From positions 19,860-83,859 of the forward strand of contig WSYA01000002.1 of the NCBI GenBank assembly GCA_009773615.1: a stretch of DNA of 64,000 bases, written 5' to 3'. Shown piece after piece: positions 1 through 8,880 of the stretch (position 1 is its first letter; each line of letters begins with the position of its first letter). Made by a program: the position numbers and the translations under genes. The notes under the pieces were generated by a model. It saw only the letters and a list, made by a program, of their open reading frames with translations, had not been told where the DNA came from and ran no database searches. The stretch is from Gallionellaceae bacterium (GTDB taxonomy: Bacteria; Pseudomonadota; Gammaproteobacteria; Burkholderiales; Gallionellaceae).

Positions 1-933
<933 letters not shown>

Positions 934-954
934 AAGACAGCTAACAGCGGATTC

Positions 955-982
955 CAGCGGACGGCGCTATGCGCCGCCGCTG
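955..982 (+). terminator. GC-rich hairpin downstream of katG
   Basis: CAGCGG and GGCGC arms pair with GCGCC and CCGCTG around a TAT loop, with small bulges, 22 bases after the katG stop. There is no U-tract after it, so it may be a 3' stabilising stem rather than an intrinsic terminator. Confidence 0.35.
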
Positions 983-1092
983 AACCGGAGCGTTGAATGT
1001 CCGGTATTGATTGGGTAGCAGAATAAATTCTGTCCCGGTCGAAAGGTTCGTTTAGGCCGAATTTTAGACTAAGAGCCAGTTCAATCCACAGC

Positions 1093-1443
1093 TCAGGTGC
1101 TCTTTAGCTTCAGCGCCTCGCCCTCAAACCCGATTCCGTCCCATCCTGTTTTCATGAAATTCCTGATGTTCTGATGATCAGTGCCATCCGGGTGTTTGAG
1201 CACATCGTCGCGGTAATACGCGCCGAAGCAATGCAGGGTTTGCTGTTGCGATAAGCTTTGTTGCTTGGCAAACGAAAACAGTTTGCACGAGCCGGAGTTT
1301 TTGCCCGCTTCGTTGAGCAGGTCGCCGTTCTTGAAAGTGGTCGGGGTAAAGTCGTACAGCGTTTCTATGAGTGCGATGGTGTCGTTGAAAGCGATGCTGT
1401 CGGGTGCGTCGTGCAGGCGTTGCAGAAAATCATTCAGAGTCAT
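1093..1443 (-). CDS. HopJ-type family protein
   Basis: A 116-residue protein of the HopJ family, recognised by the N-terminal MTLNDFLQRL, the central FKNGDLLNEAGKNSGSCKLFSFA stretch broken here as FKNGD...NEAGKNSGSCK, and the C-terminal IRNFMKTGWDGIGFEGEAL. The family was named after a Pseudomonas syringae type III effector, but it is widespread in free-living proteobacteria and its function is unknown. No signal peptide or membrane segment is visible. A longer frame extends upstream but overlaps the neighbouring membrane gene; the ATG used here fits the family N-terminus. It lies 77 bases downstream of the Bax-inhibitor gene on the same strand. Confidence 0.88.
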   Translation of the reverse strand: MTLNDFLQRLHDAPDSIAFNDTIALIETLYDFTPTTFKNGDLLNEAGKNSGSCKLFSFAKQQSLSQQQTLHCFGAYYRDDVLKHPDGTDHQNIRNFMKTGWDGIGFEGEALKLKST

Positions 1444-1520
1444 TTTTGTTCCAATGTGTTTGTCGTCGCCACAAGAAAAAGGCGGCTTGCGCCGCCTTTG
1501 GGGACTGCTTGTGCGAGGTG

Positions 1521-2204
1521 TTAGTCCTTCTCGCCCGCGAATGCCATCAGCAGGCTCAGCAGGTGGACGAAGATGTTGTAGATGTCCAGATACAGCGTCG
1601 TGGTCGCCATTACGTAGTTCGTTTCGCCGCCGTGAATGATCTGGCTGATGTCGAACAGGATGTAGGCCGAGAAGATCAGCACGGCGATGGCCGAAATGGT
1701 CAGCGACAGCGCGGGAACCTGGAAGAATATGTTCGCCAGAGATGCGATCACTAGCAGGATCACGCCGATGAACAGAAACTTGCCCATGAAGCTGAAGTCT
1801 TTTTTGGTGACGGTGGCGATGGTTGCCAAGCTGAAGAAGATGATACCCGTGCCGCCCGCTGCCATGCCCACCAGTTGCGCGCCGTTTCTCAGGTGCAATG
1901 CGTGTTGCAGGATGGGGCCTAAGAACCAGCCCGCGACGAAGGTGAAGCCGAGCAGCGCGACGATGCCCCATACGCTATTGCGCAGGGCGGAGACTGCGAA
2001 CAGCATGCCCATCATCACGGCGAACATCATCAGCGGAGCCATGATCGGGTGCTGCGCCATGAACGAAAAGTTGGTCGCCAAGCCGACGAATGCGCCTATG
2101 ATCGTAGGGATCATGGTCAGCGCCAGCATCATGTAGGTGTTGCGCAACACTTTGTTCTGTTCCAGTCCGATGACGCCGGTTTGTGTAAGGCTAGGAAATT
2201 GCAT
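1521..2204 (-). CDS. Bax inhibitor-1/YccA family membrane protein
   Basis: A 227-residue integral membrane protein with about seven hydrophobic segments. The C-terminal ISQIIHGGETNYVMATTTLYLDIYNIF region is typical of the UPF0005/BI-1 family, whose E. coli members are YccA and YbhL. The conserved aspartates near the end (LFDIS, LYLDIYN) correspond to the pH-sensing pair described for a BI-1 homologue. YccA modulates the FtsH protease, and other members conduct calcium, so the substrate here is open. I chose the ATG that gives MQFPSLTQTG because GGAG lies nine bases upstream; an in-frame start 69 bases earlier has no better site. Confidence 0.9.
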   Translation of the reverse strand: MQFPSLTQTGVIGLEQNKVLRNTYMMLALTMIPTIIGAFVGLATNFSFMAQHPIMAPLMMFAVMMGMLFAVSALRNSVWGIVALLGFTFVAGWFLGPILQHALHLRNGAQLVGMAAGGTGIIFFSLATIATVTKKDFSFMGKFLFIGVILLVIASLANIFFQVPALSLTISAIAVLIFSAYILFDISQIIHGGETNYVMATTTLYLDIYNIFVHLLSLLMAFAGEKD

Positions 2205-2341
2205 GATTTTTTCTCCAAGTGAACCGTTTAACGAAAGGGATGCCCAGATTGTTTCCTGATACATCTCAAACAACGGACGTGAGACTACAGAAACGGTATA
2301 AAAGTTGCAATCGCACCCGATAAATTATCTATCGAAGGCAC

Positions 2342-2371
2342 TTTAACGATAGGGGCGACTTCGGGTATGAT
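2342..2371 (+). promoter_or_regulatory. Possible sigma-70 promoter for tRNA-Ser
   Basis: TATGAT forms a good -10 box, followed by the GC-rich run GCGCGCC that is typical of stringently controlled stable-RNA promoters. The -35 match (TTTAAC, 18-base spacer) is weak. It lies about 45 bases ahead of the mature tRNA. Confidence 0.4.
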
Positions 2372-2414
2372 GCGCGCCTCTTGAGTCGGCAGGTTGATTT
2401 AAGCGTCAAAGTAC

Positions 2415-2502
2415 GGAGGTTTGGGTGAGTGGTTTAAACCAGCAGTCTTGAAAACTGCCGAACAGAAATGTTCCGTGAGTTCGAATCTCACAGCCTCCGC
2501 CA
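2415..2502 (+). tRNA. tRNA-Ser (anticodon UGA)
   Basis: An 88-nt class II tRNA. The acceptor GGAGGTT pairs with AGCCTCC, the discriminator is G and CCA is encoded. The anticodon loop CTTGAAA carries TGA, reading UCA. The long variable arm and the T-arm GTGAGTTCGAATCTCAC support serine. It stands alone, 88 bases before the decarboxylase gene. Confidence 0.97.
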
Positions 2503-2590
2503 AAACGCGTTATTGCTAGCCTCTAAAGAGTCATTGCTTCCTAATTCTGTAGGGGCGCATTTTCTTGTTTCCCCAATAGGGAGTCGTTAC

Positions 2591-4840
2591 ATGAAATTCA
2601 ATTTTCCCATCATCATCATCGACGAGGACTTTCGCTCAGAAAACGCCAGCGGCCACGGTATTCGTGCGCTCGCCGATGCGATCGAGAAAGAGGGCATTCA
2701 AGTTGTCGGAATGACGAGCTACGGCGACTTGACCTCGTTTGCCCAGCAGCAAAGCCGCGCATCTGCCTTTGTGTTGTCCATTGACGACGAGGAGTTCGGT
2801 GCGGGGAGCGAGGAAGAAACGGAAGTGGCGTTGCGCACCTTGCGCGCCTTCGTGGAAGAGATCCGTTTCAAGAATTCTGACATTCCCATTTATCTTTACG
2901 GCGAGACGCGCACTTCGCGCCATATCCCCAACGACATCCTGCGCGAGCTGCACGGTTTCATTCACATGCACGAGGACACGCCGGAATTCGTGGGTCGCCA
3001 CATCATCCGCGAGGCCAAGTCCTATATGGATTCGCTGGCACCGCCGTTTTTCCGCGCGCTGGTGGACTATGCGCAGGACGGTTCGTATTCCTGGCACTGC
3101 CCCGGCCACTCGGGCGGCGTGGCGTTTTTGAAATCGCCGGTGGGGCGTATGTTTCACCAGTTCTTCGGCGAGAACATGCTGCGCGCCGACGTGTGCAACG
3201 CGGTGGACGAGTTGGGCCAGTTGCTCGACCATACCGGCCCGGTGGCCGCTTCCGAGCGCAATGCAGCGCGCATCTTCAGTGCGGATCATTTGTTCTTTGT
3301 CACCAACGGCACCTCGACTTCCAACAAGATCGTGTGGCACTCGACGGTGGCGCCCGACGACATCGTGGTGGTGGATCGCAACTGTCATAAATCCATTTTG
3401 CACTCCATCATGATGACGGGGGCGGTGCCGGTGTTTCTCACGCCGACGCGCAACAACTTCGGCATCATCGGGCCGATCCCGATGAGTGAATTTCTGCCGG
3501 AAACCATCCAGCGTAAGATCGACGCGAACCCGTTCATCAAAGATAAGAAGCGTAAGCCGCGTGTGCTGACTATCACGCAAAGCACCTATGACGGCGTGTT
3601 GTACAACGTGGAAACGTTGAAGCAGATGTTGGATGGCAAGATCGACACGCTGCATTTCGACGAAGCGTGGCTGCCGCATGCCACCTTCCACGACTTCTAC
3701 AAAGACATGCACGCCATCGGTCGCGACCGTCCGCGCGCGAAGGAGTCGATGATCTTTTCCACGCAGTCCACGCACAAACTGCTGGCGGGTCTGTCGCAGG
3801 CATCGCAGATTCTGGTGCAGGACAGCGACTCGAAAAAACTCGACCGCGACTGCTTCAATGAAGCCTATCTGATGCACACCTCGACCAGCCCGCAATACGC
3901 CATCATCGCCTCGTGCGACGTGGCCGCCGCGATGATGGAGCCGCCCGGTGGCACCGCGCTGGTGGAGGAAAGTATCGCTGAAGCGCTCGACTTCCGCCGC
4001 GCCATGCGCAAGGTGGATGCCGAGTTCGGCGTGGACTGGTGGTTTAAAGTGTGGGGCCCGGACTATCTGGTGGAAGAAGGCATGGCCTCGCGCGAAGACT
4101 GGATGCTGAGTGCGGATGACCGCTGGCACGGTTTCGGCAAGCTGGCACCCAACTTCAACATGCTAGACCCGATCAAGGCCACCATCATCACGCCCGGGCT
4201 GGATGTGGACGGCGACTTCTCCGACGAACTCGGTATTCCCGCCGCTATCGTCACAAAATATCTCGCCGAACACGGCGTGGTGGTGGAAAAATGCGGCTTG
4301 TATTCCTTCTTCATCATGTTTACCATCGGCATCACCAAGGGGCGTTGGAACACCATGGTGACCGAGCTGCAACAGTTCAAAGACGACTACGACCAGAACC
4401 AGCCGCTGTGGCGCGTGCTGCCCGAATTTATCGCCAAGAATCCGCGCTACGAAAAGATCGGACTGCGCGACTTGTGCGATCAGATACACGGCATCTACAA
4501 GGCCAACGACGTGGCGCGCCTGACCACCGAAATGTATTTGTCGGACATGATTCCGGCGATGAAGCCTTCCGATGCGTTCGCGAAAATGGCGCACGGCGAA
4601 ATCGAACGCGTGCGCATCGACGACCTCGAAGGCCGCTCCACTGCCGTGCTGTTGACACCTTACCCGCCCGGTATTCCGCTGCTGATCCCGGGCGAAGTCT
4701 TCAACAAGACCATCGTCGATTACCTGCGTTTCGCCCGCGACTTCAATAAGCGCTTTCCCGGCTTCGAGACCGATATTCACGGCCTCGTGGCAGGCGAAGT
4801 GGACGGGCAGCGCGTGTATTACGTGGACTGCGTGAAGTAA
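2591..4840 (+). CDS. Orn/Lys/Arg decarboxylase, PLP-dependent (fold type I)
   Basis: A 749-residue protein of the large bacterial amino-acid decarboxylase family (AdiA, LdcC, SpeC types), which remove the carboxyl group of arginine, lysine or ornithine to give polyamine precursors and consume protons. An N-terminal wing domain of about 130 residues (IIIIDEDF...) precedes the PLP domain. The PLP-binding lysine is Lys396 in STQSTHKLLAGLSQ. The SWHCPGHSGG and HFDEAWLPHA motifs are intact. Length is closest to arginine decarboxylase (about 755 residues), but substrate cannot be assigned from motifs alone. AGGGAG precedes the chosen ATG; the frame continues upstream only through the tRNA. Monocistronic, followed by a terminator. 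Confidence 0.93.
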   Translation: MKFNFPIIIIDEDFRSENASGHGIRALADAIEKEGIQVVGMTSYGDLTSFAQQQSRASAFVLSIDDEEFGAGSEEETEVALRTLRAFVEEIRFKNSDIPIYLYGETRTSRHIPNDILRELHGFIHMHEDTPEFVGRHIIREAKSYMDSLAPPFFRALVDYAQDGSYSWHCPGHSGGVAFLKSPVGRMFHQFFGENMLRADVCNAVDELGQLLDHTGPVAASERNAARIFSADHLFFVTNGTSTSNKIVWHSTVAPDDIVVVDRNCHKSILHSIMMTGAVPVFLTPTRNNFGIIGPIPMSEFLPETIQRKIDANPFIKDKKRKPRVLTITQSTYDGVLYNVETLKQMLDGKIDTLHFDEAWLPHATFHDFYKDMHAIGRDRPRAKESMIFSTQSTHKLLAGLSQASQILVQDSDSKKLDRDCFNEAYLMHTSTSPQYAIIASCDVAAAMMEPPGGTALVEESIAEALDFRRAMRKVDAEFGVDWWFKVWGPDYLVEEGMASREDWMLSADDRWHGFGKLAPNFNMLDPIKATIITPGLDVDGDFSDELGIPAAIVTKYLAEHGVVVEKCGLYSFFIMFTIGITKGRWNTMVTELQQFKDDYDQNQPLWRVLPEFIAKNPRYEKIGLRDLCDQIHGIYKANDVARLTTEMYLSDMIPAMKPSDAFAKMAHGEIERVRIDDLEGRSTAVLLTPYPPGIPLLIPGEVFNKTIVDYLRFARDFNKRFPGFETDIHGLVAGEVDGQRVYYVDCVK

Positions 4841-4868
4841 TATTTGTCCGGTTGTGGCAGACAAAAAG

Positions 4869-4897
4869 GCAGCGCTTGTGCGTTGCTTTTTTGTTTT
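4869..4897 (+). terminator. Rho-independent terminator of the decarboxylase gene
   Basis: GCAGCGC, loop TTGT, GCGTTGC, then TTTTTTGTTTT, 28 bases after the stop codon. Confidence 0.85.
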
Positions 4898-4978
4898 AGG
4901 GAGATTGCGACTATTCGGGAGTCACTGATTTGTTCTTCATCCTCGCGAAGGGGGGCTTGAGGTTTCGATTCACCGGTA

Positions 4979-5596
4979 TCAGAAACAATGGTTCAACTCA
5001 ACCATGTGCAAATCCGCGCCGATTTTACCGGACCCGTAAGTGCCCGCATCAGAATAATGCATAAACCTGTAGCCAATCTCAATTCGCCGGTACAGAGGGG
5101 TTCCGACACCGAAAGTCAAAGCGAACTGAAGCGGGCCACCAAAGTCTTGATGCATGAAGCGATGCCTGCTAAGCAACGCCAGTCCAACGCCCATTTCGAC
5201 TTTGACTTGCCCATCTTGCCTGCCGAAAGCAAGCGTAGGAATAGCAGAAGTGACTATCGCCGTTTTGTTCATCCCTCTAAGGACACCTGCGTGTGTTAGC
5301 AGCCTTGCACGCGCCCCCCATCCTGATCGAGATTGGCGCTCCCATGGCAACAGAAAGCTCGCCACAATGTCGAATTCATGAAACGATTCCGGCTGTTCCT
5401 CGCCTATTACCCTAGTTTTTTCGCCAATCTGTGCTCGAACACCCAAGCTCCGCAACTCCATGTCCGCCGCGCGGCTGTGCCGAGGTGCAACGAGGAAAAA
5501 CATCGCAATCGTCACTGCAAGCCCAGCAACGACTGAAAACTTTATGTTTTGGCACTTATGCCCATCAACATTCTCAACGGTAATCGCGTGGCTCAT
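4979..5596 (-). CDS. PagL-like lipid A 3-O-deacylase (acyloxyacyl hydrolase family)
   Basis: About 205 residues with an N-terminal hydrophobic signal ending near PRHSRA-AD, then an outer-membrane barrel. The motif block DFGGPLQFALTFGVG and YRFMHYSDAG is characteristic of PagL, which removes an acyl chain from lipid A in the outer membrane. The catalytic His and Ser are represented by His170 and Ser172. The expected acidic residue, a Glu 14 residues after the His in the Pseudomonas enzyme, is not obvious; Asp185 lies close by. The barrel ends in Phe. Start choice is uncertain: a TTG 21 bases upstream is also in frame and neither has a strong ribosome site. It stands alone, convergent with the decarboxylase gene. 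Confidence 0.8.
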   Translation of the reverse strand: MSHAITVENVDGHKCQNIKFSVVAGLAVTIAMFFLVAPRHSRAADMELRSLGVRAQIGEKTRVIGEEQPESFHEFDIVASFLLPWERQSRSGWGARARLLTHAGVLRGMNKTAIVTSAIPTLAFGRQDGQVKVEMGVGLALLSRHRFMHQDFGGPLQFALTFGVGTPLYRRIEIGYRFMHYSDAGTYGSGKIGADLHMVELNHCF

Positions 5597-5796
5597 AGTG
5601 GTGCTATTCGGCAACAATCAAAGACGTCAGCATGCCCTTGCGGACTTCTAGTCGAACAAGATCAACTTTAAGCAAGTCTTTCATCAATGCAGGGTAGAGG
5701 GCTGCCGTACAAATTGTGATGTCATTTGTAACTCCTTGATCAACAAATTAGCGAGCATCCTAACATGGCATTTCAATAGCGCAGAACAGCTGTATT

Positions 5797-6075
5797 TTAA
5801 TGCGCTGTATTTGCATTGCGCGGATGAAATGTCACTGGAACAGCTGTCGGCGGCGCTGATTTCAGAACATGTTTCTTTGCTTTGCCCATCACGTGCATCT
5901 CGCATTTCTTGCAGTCGAACTCCAACCGTAATTTCTCGCTGCCGTTGATGAGTGTCATCGGTTCGGCGCGCACTTGGCCTTGCACGCCGATGATGCCTTT
6001 GGCTTGTTTGGGGCACAGGCTCAGGGAGTAGCGGATGCAGTGGCGGGTAATCATTAGGGCGACGTCGTCTGCTGC
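5797..6075 (-). pseudogene. rlhA: Detached C-terminal part of rlhA, beyond an in-frame amber codon
   Basis: In the same reading frame as the upstream U32 gene, immediately past its TAG, 92 more sense codons follow before a TAA. They encode the usual C-terminus of RlhA-type proteins: ALMITRHCIRYSLSLCPKQ, AEPMTLINGSEKLRLEFDC and CKKCEMHVMGKAKKHVL. E. coli RlhA has the same block directly after its AYEAHE segment. The preserved sense sequence suggests a recent nonsense change or a sequencing error rather than old decay. An internal ATG at 6054 could allow restart, giving an 85-residue fragment. Confidence 0.8.
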
Positions 6076-7428
6076 CTAGTGCGATTCGTAGGCGGTGGCA
6101 ATGAGTTTTACGCCGTGCTTGGCGTAGAAGTTGCGCGCGGCGCTGTTGTAGACGTTGGAGAGGAAGGTGAGGGACTCTTCCGGGTATTGCGCGGGCGGTT
6201 CGGCGGCGGATTTTTTGGTGAGCGCTTGCTCCCATGCGTGGTCGCGGTTGCGGCTGATAGTAACTCCAACGCGCAATCCGTTTAACGTGTGCATCGGTTC
6301 GTTCGGATACACACGCCAAACTTTTCCCTTGCGCTCGACCACATTGGCTTGCAGCCCCAGCACTTCGCGCTTGCGCAGATAATTCAGGCCGTCACCGTTG
6401 GCGAGAGCGTCATTCGCTTCCATCTCAAACCAGCTGTTGCCGATCTTGGTCACTGAGCCCAGTTCCAGTCCGACGAAGGTGGACGTGTCGAATGCGCCGA
6501 TGTCGGCTTTGCGGCCGTTGGAAAAATAATCCGTCGTGCCGCGATGGAATGTTTTGTCGGGGTCGGGGGCGAACAGGAGTTTGGTTTTTCCGCTGGAGGC
6601 GGCGTGTAGTTCCGGGCGCTCGTCGAGTATCTCGTCGAACAACTGGCGATAGTGGCCGGTGATGTTCTTCACATATTGAACATCCTTGTAACGCCCCTCG
6701 ATCTTGAAGCTGCGCGCACCCGCATCAATCAAGGCGCGCAGGTTGTCGCTCTGGTTGTTGTCCTTCACCGACAGCAGATGTTTATCGAAGGCGACGATCT
6801 GGCCTTTGTGGTCTTCCAGTGTGTAGGGCAGGCGACACGCTTGCGAGCAATCGCCGCGATTCGCACTACGTCCCGTGTGTGCGTGGCTGATGTTGCATTG
6901 GCCGGAATAGACGACGCACAGCGCGCCGTGGATGAAGTGTTCGATGACGGTGTCGTTCGGCACGGCAGCGCGCACCTTGGCGATCTCTTGGATGGTGAGC
7001 TCGCGCGCCAGCACCAGTTGCGAGAACCCGACATCCGCTAAGAAGCGTGCCTTCTCTGGTGTGCGGATGTCGCACTGGGTGGAGGCGTGTAGATCTATGG
7101 GCGGCAGATCGAGTTGCAGAAGTCCCATGTCTTGCACGATGAGTGCGTCCACCCCCGCGTCGTAACAATCCCACGCCAGATTGCGTGCTGACTCCAACTC
7201 GGTATCGTGCAAGATGGTGTTGAGCGTGACGAATATCTTGGCGTGGAAGCGATGCGCGAATTCAACCAGAGAGGCAATCTCTGCGATGGAGTTACCCGCT
7301 TTTTCGCGCGCACCAAATGAGGGGCCGCCGATATACACCGCATCCGCGCCATGCAGGATGGCCTCGCGGCCGATAGCGGCGGTCTTAGCAGGGGTGAGTA
7401 GTTCGAGGGTAGGATTCAGTTGTGACAT
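6076..7428 (-). CDS. rlhA: U32 family protein RlhA (23S rRNA C2501 hydroxylase), truncated by amber stop
   Basis: A 450-residue U32 'peptidase' family protein closely resembling E. coli RlhA: GREAILHGADAVYIGG, LHASTQCDIRT, HGALCVVYSGQC, SANRGDCSQACRLPY and SFKIEGRYKD are all recognisable. RlhA, with an iron-sulphur cluster on such cysteines, makes 5-hydroxycytidine at position 2501 of 23S rRNA. This version lacks the inner DUF3656 region of the 653-residue E. coli protein. The frame ends at TAG right after AYESH, where homologues continue (E. coli has AYEAHE), and the missing tail follows in frame. Intact length would be 542 residues. It lies 55 bases downstream of fur on the same strand. Confidence 0.88.
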   Translation of the reverse strand: MSQLNPTLELLTPAKTAAIGREAILHGADAVYIGGPSFGAREKAGNSIAEIASLVEFAHRFHAKIFVTLNTILHDTELESARNLAWDCYDAGVDALIVQDMGLLQLDLPPIDLHASTQCDIRTPEKARFLADVGFSQLVLARELTIQEIAKVRAAVPNDTVIEHFIHGALCVVYSGQCNISHAHTGRSANRGDCSQACRLPYTLEDHKGQIVAFDKHLLSVKDNNQSDNLRALIDAGARSFKIEGRYKDVQYVKNITGHYRQLFDEILDERPELHAASSGKTKLLFAPDPDKTFHRGTTDYFSNGRKADIGAFDTSTFVGLELGSVTKIGNSWFEMEANDALANGDGLNYLRKREVLGLQANVVERKGKVWRVYPNEPMHTLNGLRVGVTISRNRDHAWEQALTKKSAAEPPAQYPEESLTFLSNVYNSAARNFYAKHGVKLIATAYESH

Positions 7429-7483
7429 GTGGCGGGATTATACAGAGGCGCAAGAGGCATTCCGCCTCGAAGCGTGTTGGCTA

Positions 7484-7915
7484 TCAACGTCGGTGCGGAC
7501 ACTTTGTCTTGGTGCAATCACCGTAGATATGTAGCGAGTGATCGTGAATGGTGAAGCCGCGATCGGCCGCGATCTTCTTTTGGCGTGATTCGATGGCGCT
7601 GTCGTAGAACTCTTCGACGTGGCCGCATTGCATGCAGACGATGTGATCGTGATGGGTGCCTTCGTTCAATTCGAACACCGATTTTCCGCCTTCGAAGTTA
7701 TGGCGCACCAACAGCCCCGCCTGTTCGAACTGGGTCAGCACGCGATACACGGTCGCCAGCCCGACGTTGTCGCCACTATCACGCAACAACTGATAGACAT
7801 TCTCCGCGCTCATGTGGCGCTCTTGCCCATTTTTGAACAGATCCAATACCTTGAGACGGGGTAGGGTGGATTTCAAGCCAGCGCTTTTCAGGTGTTCCGG
7901 TTCCAGTTCGTTCAT
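7484..7915 (-). CDS. fur: Ferric uptake regulator Fur
   Basis: A 143-residue Fur protein. The N-terminal winged helix spans about residues 10-80 with recognition-helix motif NVGLATVYRVLTQFE. The dimer and metal domain follows, with HHDH at 88-91 and Cys94/Cys97 (CMQC). The last cysteine pair, Cys134 and Cys139 in DCTKTKCP, completes a four-cysteine zinc site as in E. coli Fur. It represses iron-uptake genes when bound to ferrous iron. The divergent barrel gene and the Fur box between them point to autoregulation and local control. Confidence 0.97.
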   Translation of the reverse strand: MNELEPEHLKSAGLKSTLPRLKVLDLFKNGQERHMSAENVYQLLRDSGDNVGLATVYRVLTQFEQAGLLVRHNFEGGKSVFELNEGTHHDHIVCMQCGHVEEFYDSAIESRQKKIAADRGFTIHDHSLHIYGDCTKTKCPHRR

Positions 7916-7968
7916 GCGAGTGTCCGTGGATGATTTTTTACATCATGCCAAAAAGTGCTTGCAAATGC

Positions 7969-7987
7969 AAATGAGAATGATTATCGT
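7969..7987 (+). promoter_or_regulatory. Fur box
   Basis: The core TGAGAATGATTATCG matches the 7-1-7 Fur consensus TGATAATNATTATCA at 12 of 14 defined positions. It sits between the divergent fur gene (54 bases upstream of its start) and the barrel gene (79 bases upstream), so Fur probably controls one or both. Confidence 0.8.
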
Positions 7988-8065
7988 TCGTGTCAATGGA
8001 AAAATGATCGGCATAGAAGAATCTTTCCAAGAGTGAGTCACCTGAAACAAAATGAGGAGAGTGTT

Positions 8066-8809
8066 GTGAAAAAGAGAATGCGGTTGCAGATGTTCTTGGC
8101 GGGTTTTGTGCTATCGCCCTTATGTTTCGCGGGTCCGGCGGATTATGTGTACACGCCGCACATCGAACGCGGTGAGTTGGAGTTGGATATCAAGTATGGA
8201 ACTGCCAATTCGAATGCAGGAGTGCGCCCACAGGCCGCCAGCATCGGTCTGGGCTATGGCGTGACAGATCATTGGTTCACCGAGGGATACCTGAAGCAGA
8301 AGCACAATGCAGGGGGTGATAGCACCTACCTCGAATGGGAGAACCGCTTCTTGCTAGTCGGCGGCGAAGCGTCTCCTGTCGACATCGGATGGGTGACTGA
8401 ATTGGAGGCGCCGATGACGAACGGCGCACCGTGGGAACTGCGAGCAGGTCCGCTGTTCCAATCCACGGCCGGGAAGCTGCAATTGAATGGGAACGTCATC
8501 TTTGAACGCGCCTTTGGTGGCGCGGATGAGGATAGCGTGGCGCAGGTGACGAACATCGGATATCAGTGGCAAACGCGATATAGAGCGGGAGGGACGTTCT
8601 ATATCGGTATCCAAGGTTTTGGCGAGATGGGCAAGTGGGATCAGTGGAGCAAGACAACTGAACAGAATCACCGCATGGGGCCTGCGGTGTTCGGTAAGTT
8701 GGCATTAGGGGAGCATCAGGCGATCAAATACAACGCGGCGTGGTTAGCGGGCGTGACTGATGCGGCACCCAATACGACGCTTCGTATGCAGATCGAATAT
8801 GAGTTTTGA
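8066..8809 (+). CDS. Predicted outer-membrane beta-barrel protein, Fur-linked
   Basis: A 247-residue secreted protein with signal peptide (MKKRMRLQMFLAGF... cleaved near CFA-GPADY) and alternating amphipathic strands: ELELDIKYGT, ASIGLGYGVTDHW, FYIGIQGFGEMG, MQIEYEF. It ends in Phe, as outer-membrane barrels do. I do not recognise a named family. I chose the GTG start because GAGGAGA lies five bases upstream; an ATG four codons later is the alternative, and the frame also runs further upstream without a ribosome site. A Fur box upstream suggests expression under iron limitation, so a role in metal-related envelope function is an inference only. Confidence 0.7.
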   Translation: MKKRMRLQMFLAGFVLSPLCFAGPADYVYTPHIERGELELDIKYGTANSNAGVRPQAASIGLGYGVTDHWFTEGYLKQKHNAGGDSTYLEWENRFLLVGGEASPVDIGWVTELEAPMTNGAPWELRAGPLFQSTAGKLQLNGNVIFERAFGGADEDSVAQVTNIGYQWQTRYRAGGTFYIGIQGFGEMGKWDQWSKTTEQNHRMGPAVFGKLALGEHQAIKYNAAWLAGVTDAAPNTTLRMQIEYEF

Positions 8810-8832
8810 GTGAGGCATTGCTTGAAAGAATA

Positions 8833-8857
8833 GAGGCCGACGCATTAGGTCGGCCTC
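8833..8857. terminator. Bidirectional hairpin between convergent genes
   Basis: GAGGCCGAC and GTCGGCCTC form a perfect 9-bp stem around a 7-base loop, between the stop codons of two convergent genes. Neither side has a strong T-run, so efficiency is uncertain. Confidence 0.55.
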
Positions 8858-8880
8858 TGTCGTATTCAAGTGTATAGAGA

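Noticed and set aside
1093..1443. HopJ-family gene as evidence of a type III secretion effector
   Set aside because: The family is common in bacteria without type III secretion and no secretion genes are nearby; the name alone is not evidence.
2636..4129. Long minus-strand ORF of 497 codons inside the decarboxylase gene
   Set aside because: It lies fully antisense to a clear PLP enzyme and its translation is His/Arg/Val-rich without any family motif: a codon-bias shadow.
6076..6078. UAG in rlhA as a pyrrolysine codon
   Set aside because: No pyl genes are visible, the context is not a methyltransferase, and betaproteobacteria are not expected to use pyrrolysine; a nonsense mutation or read error is simpler.
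5684..6319. 211-codon minus-strand ORF near rlhA
   Set aside because: Overlaps the rlhA 3' region in another frame; Arg/His-rich, no motif. The real coding frame there is rlhA and its tail.
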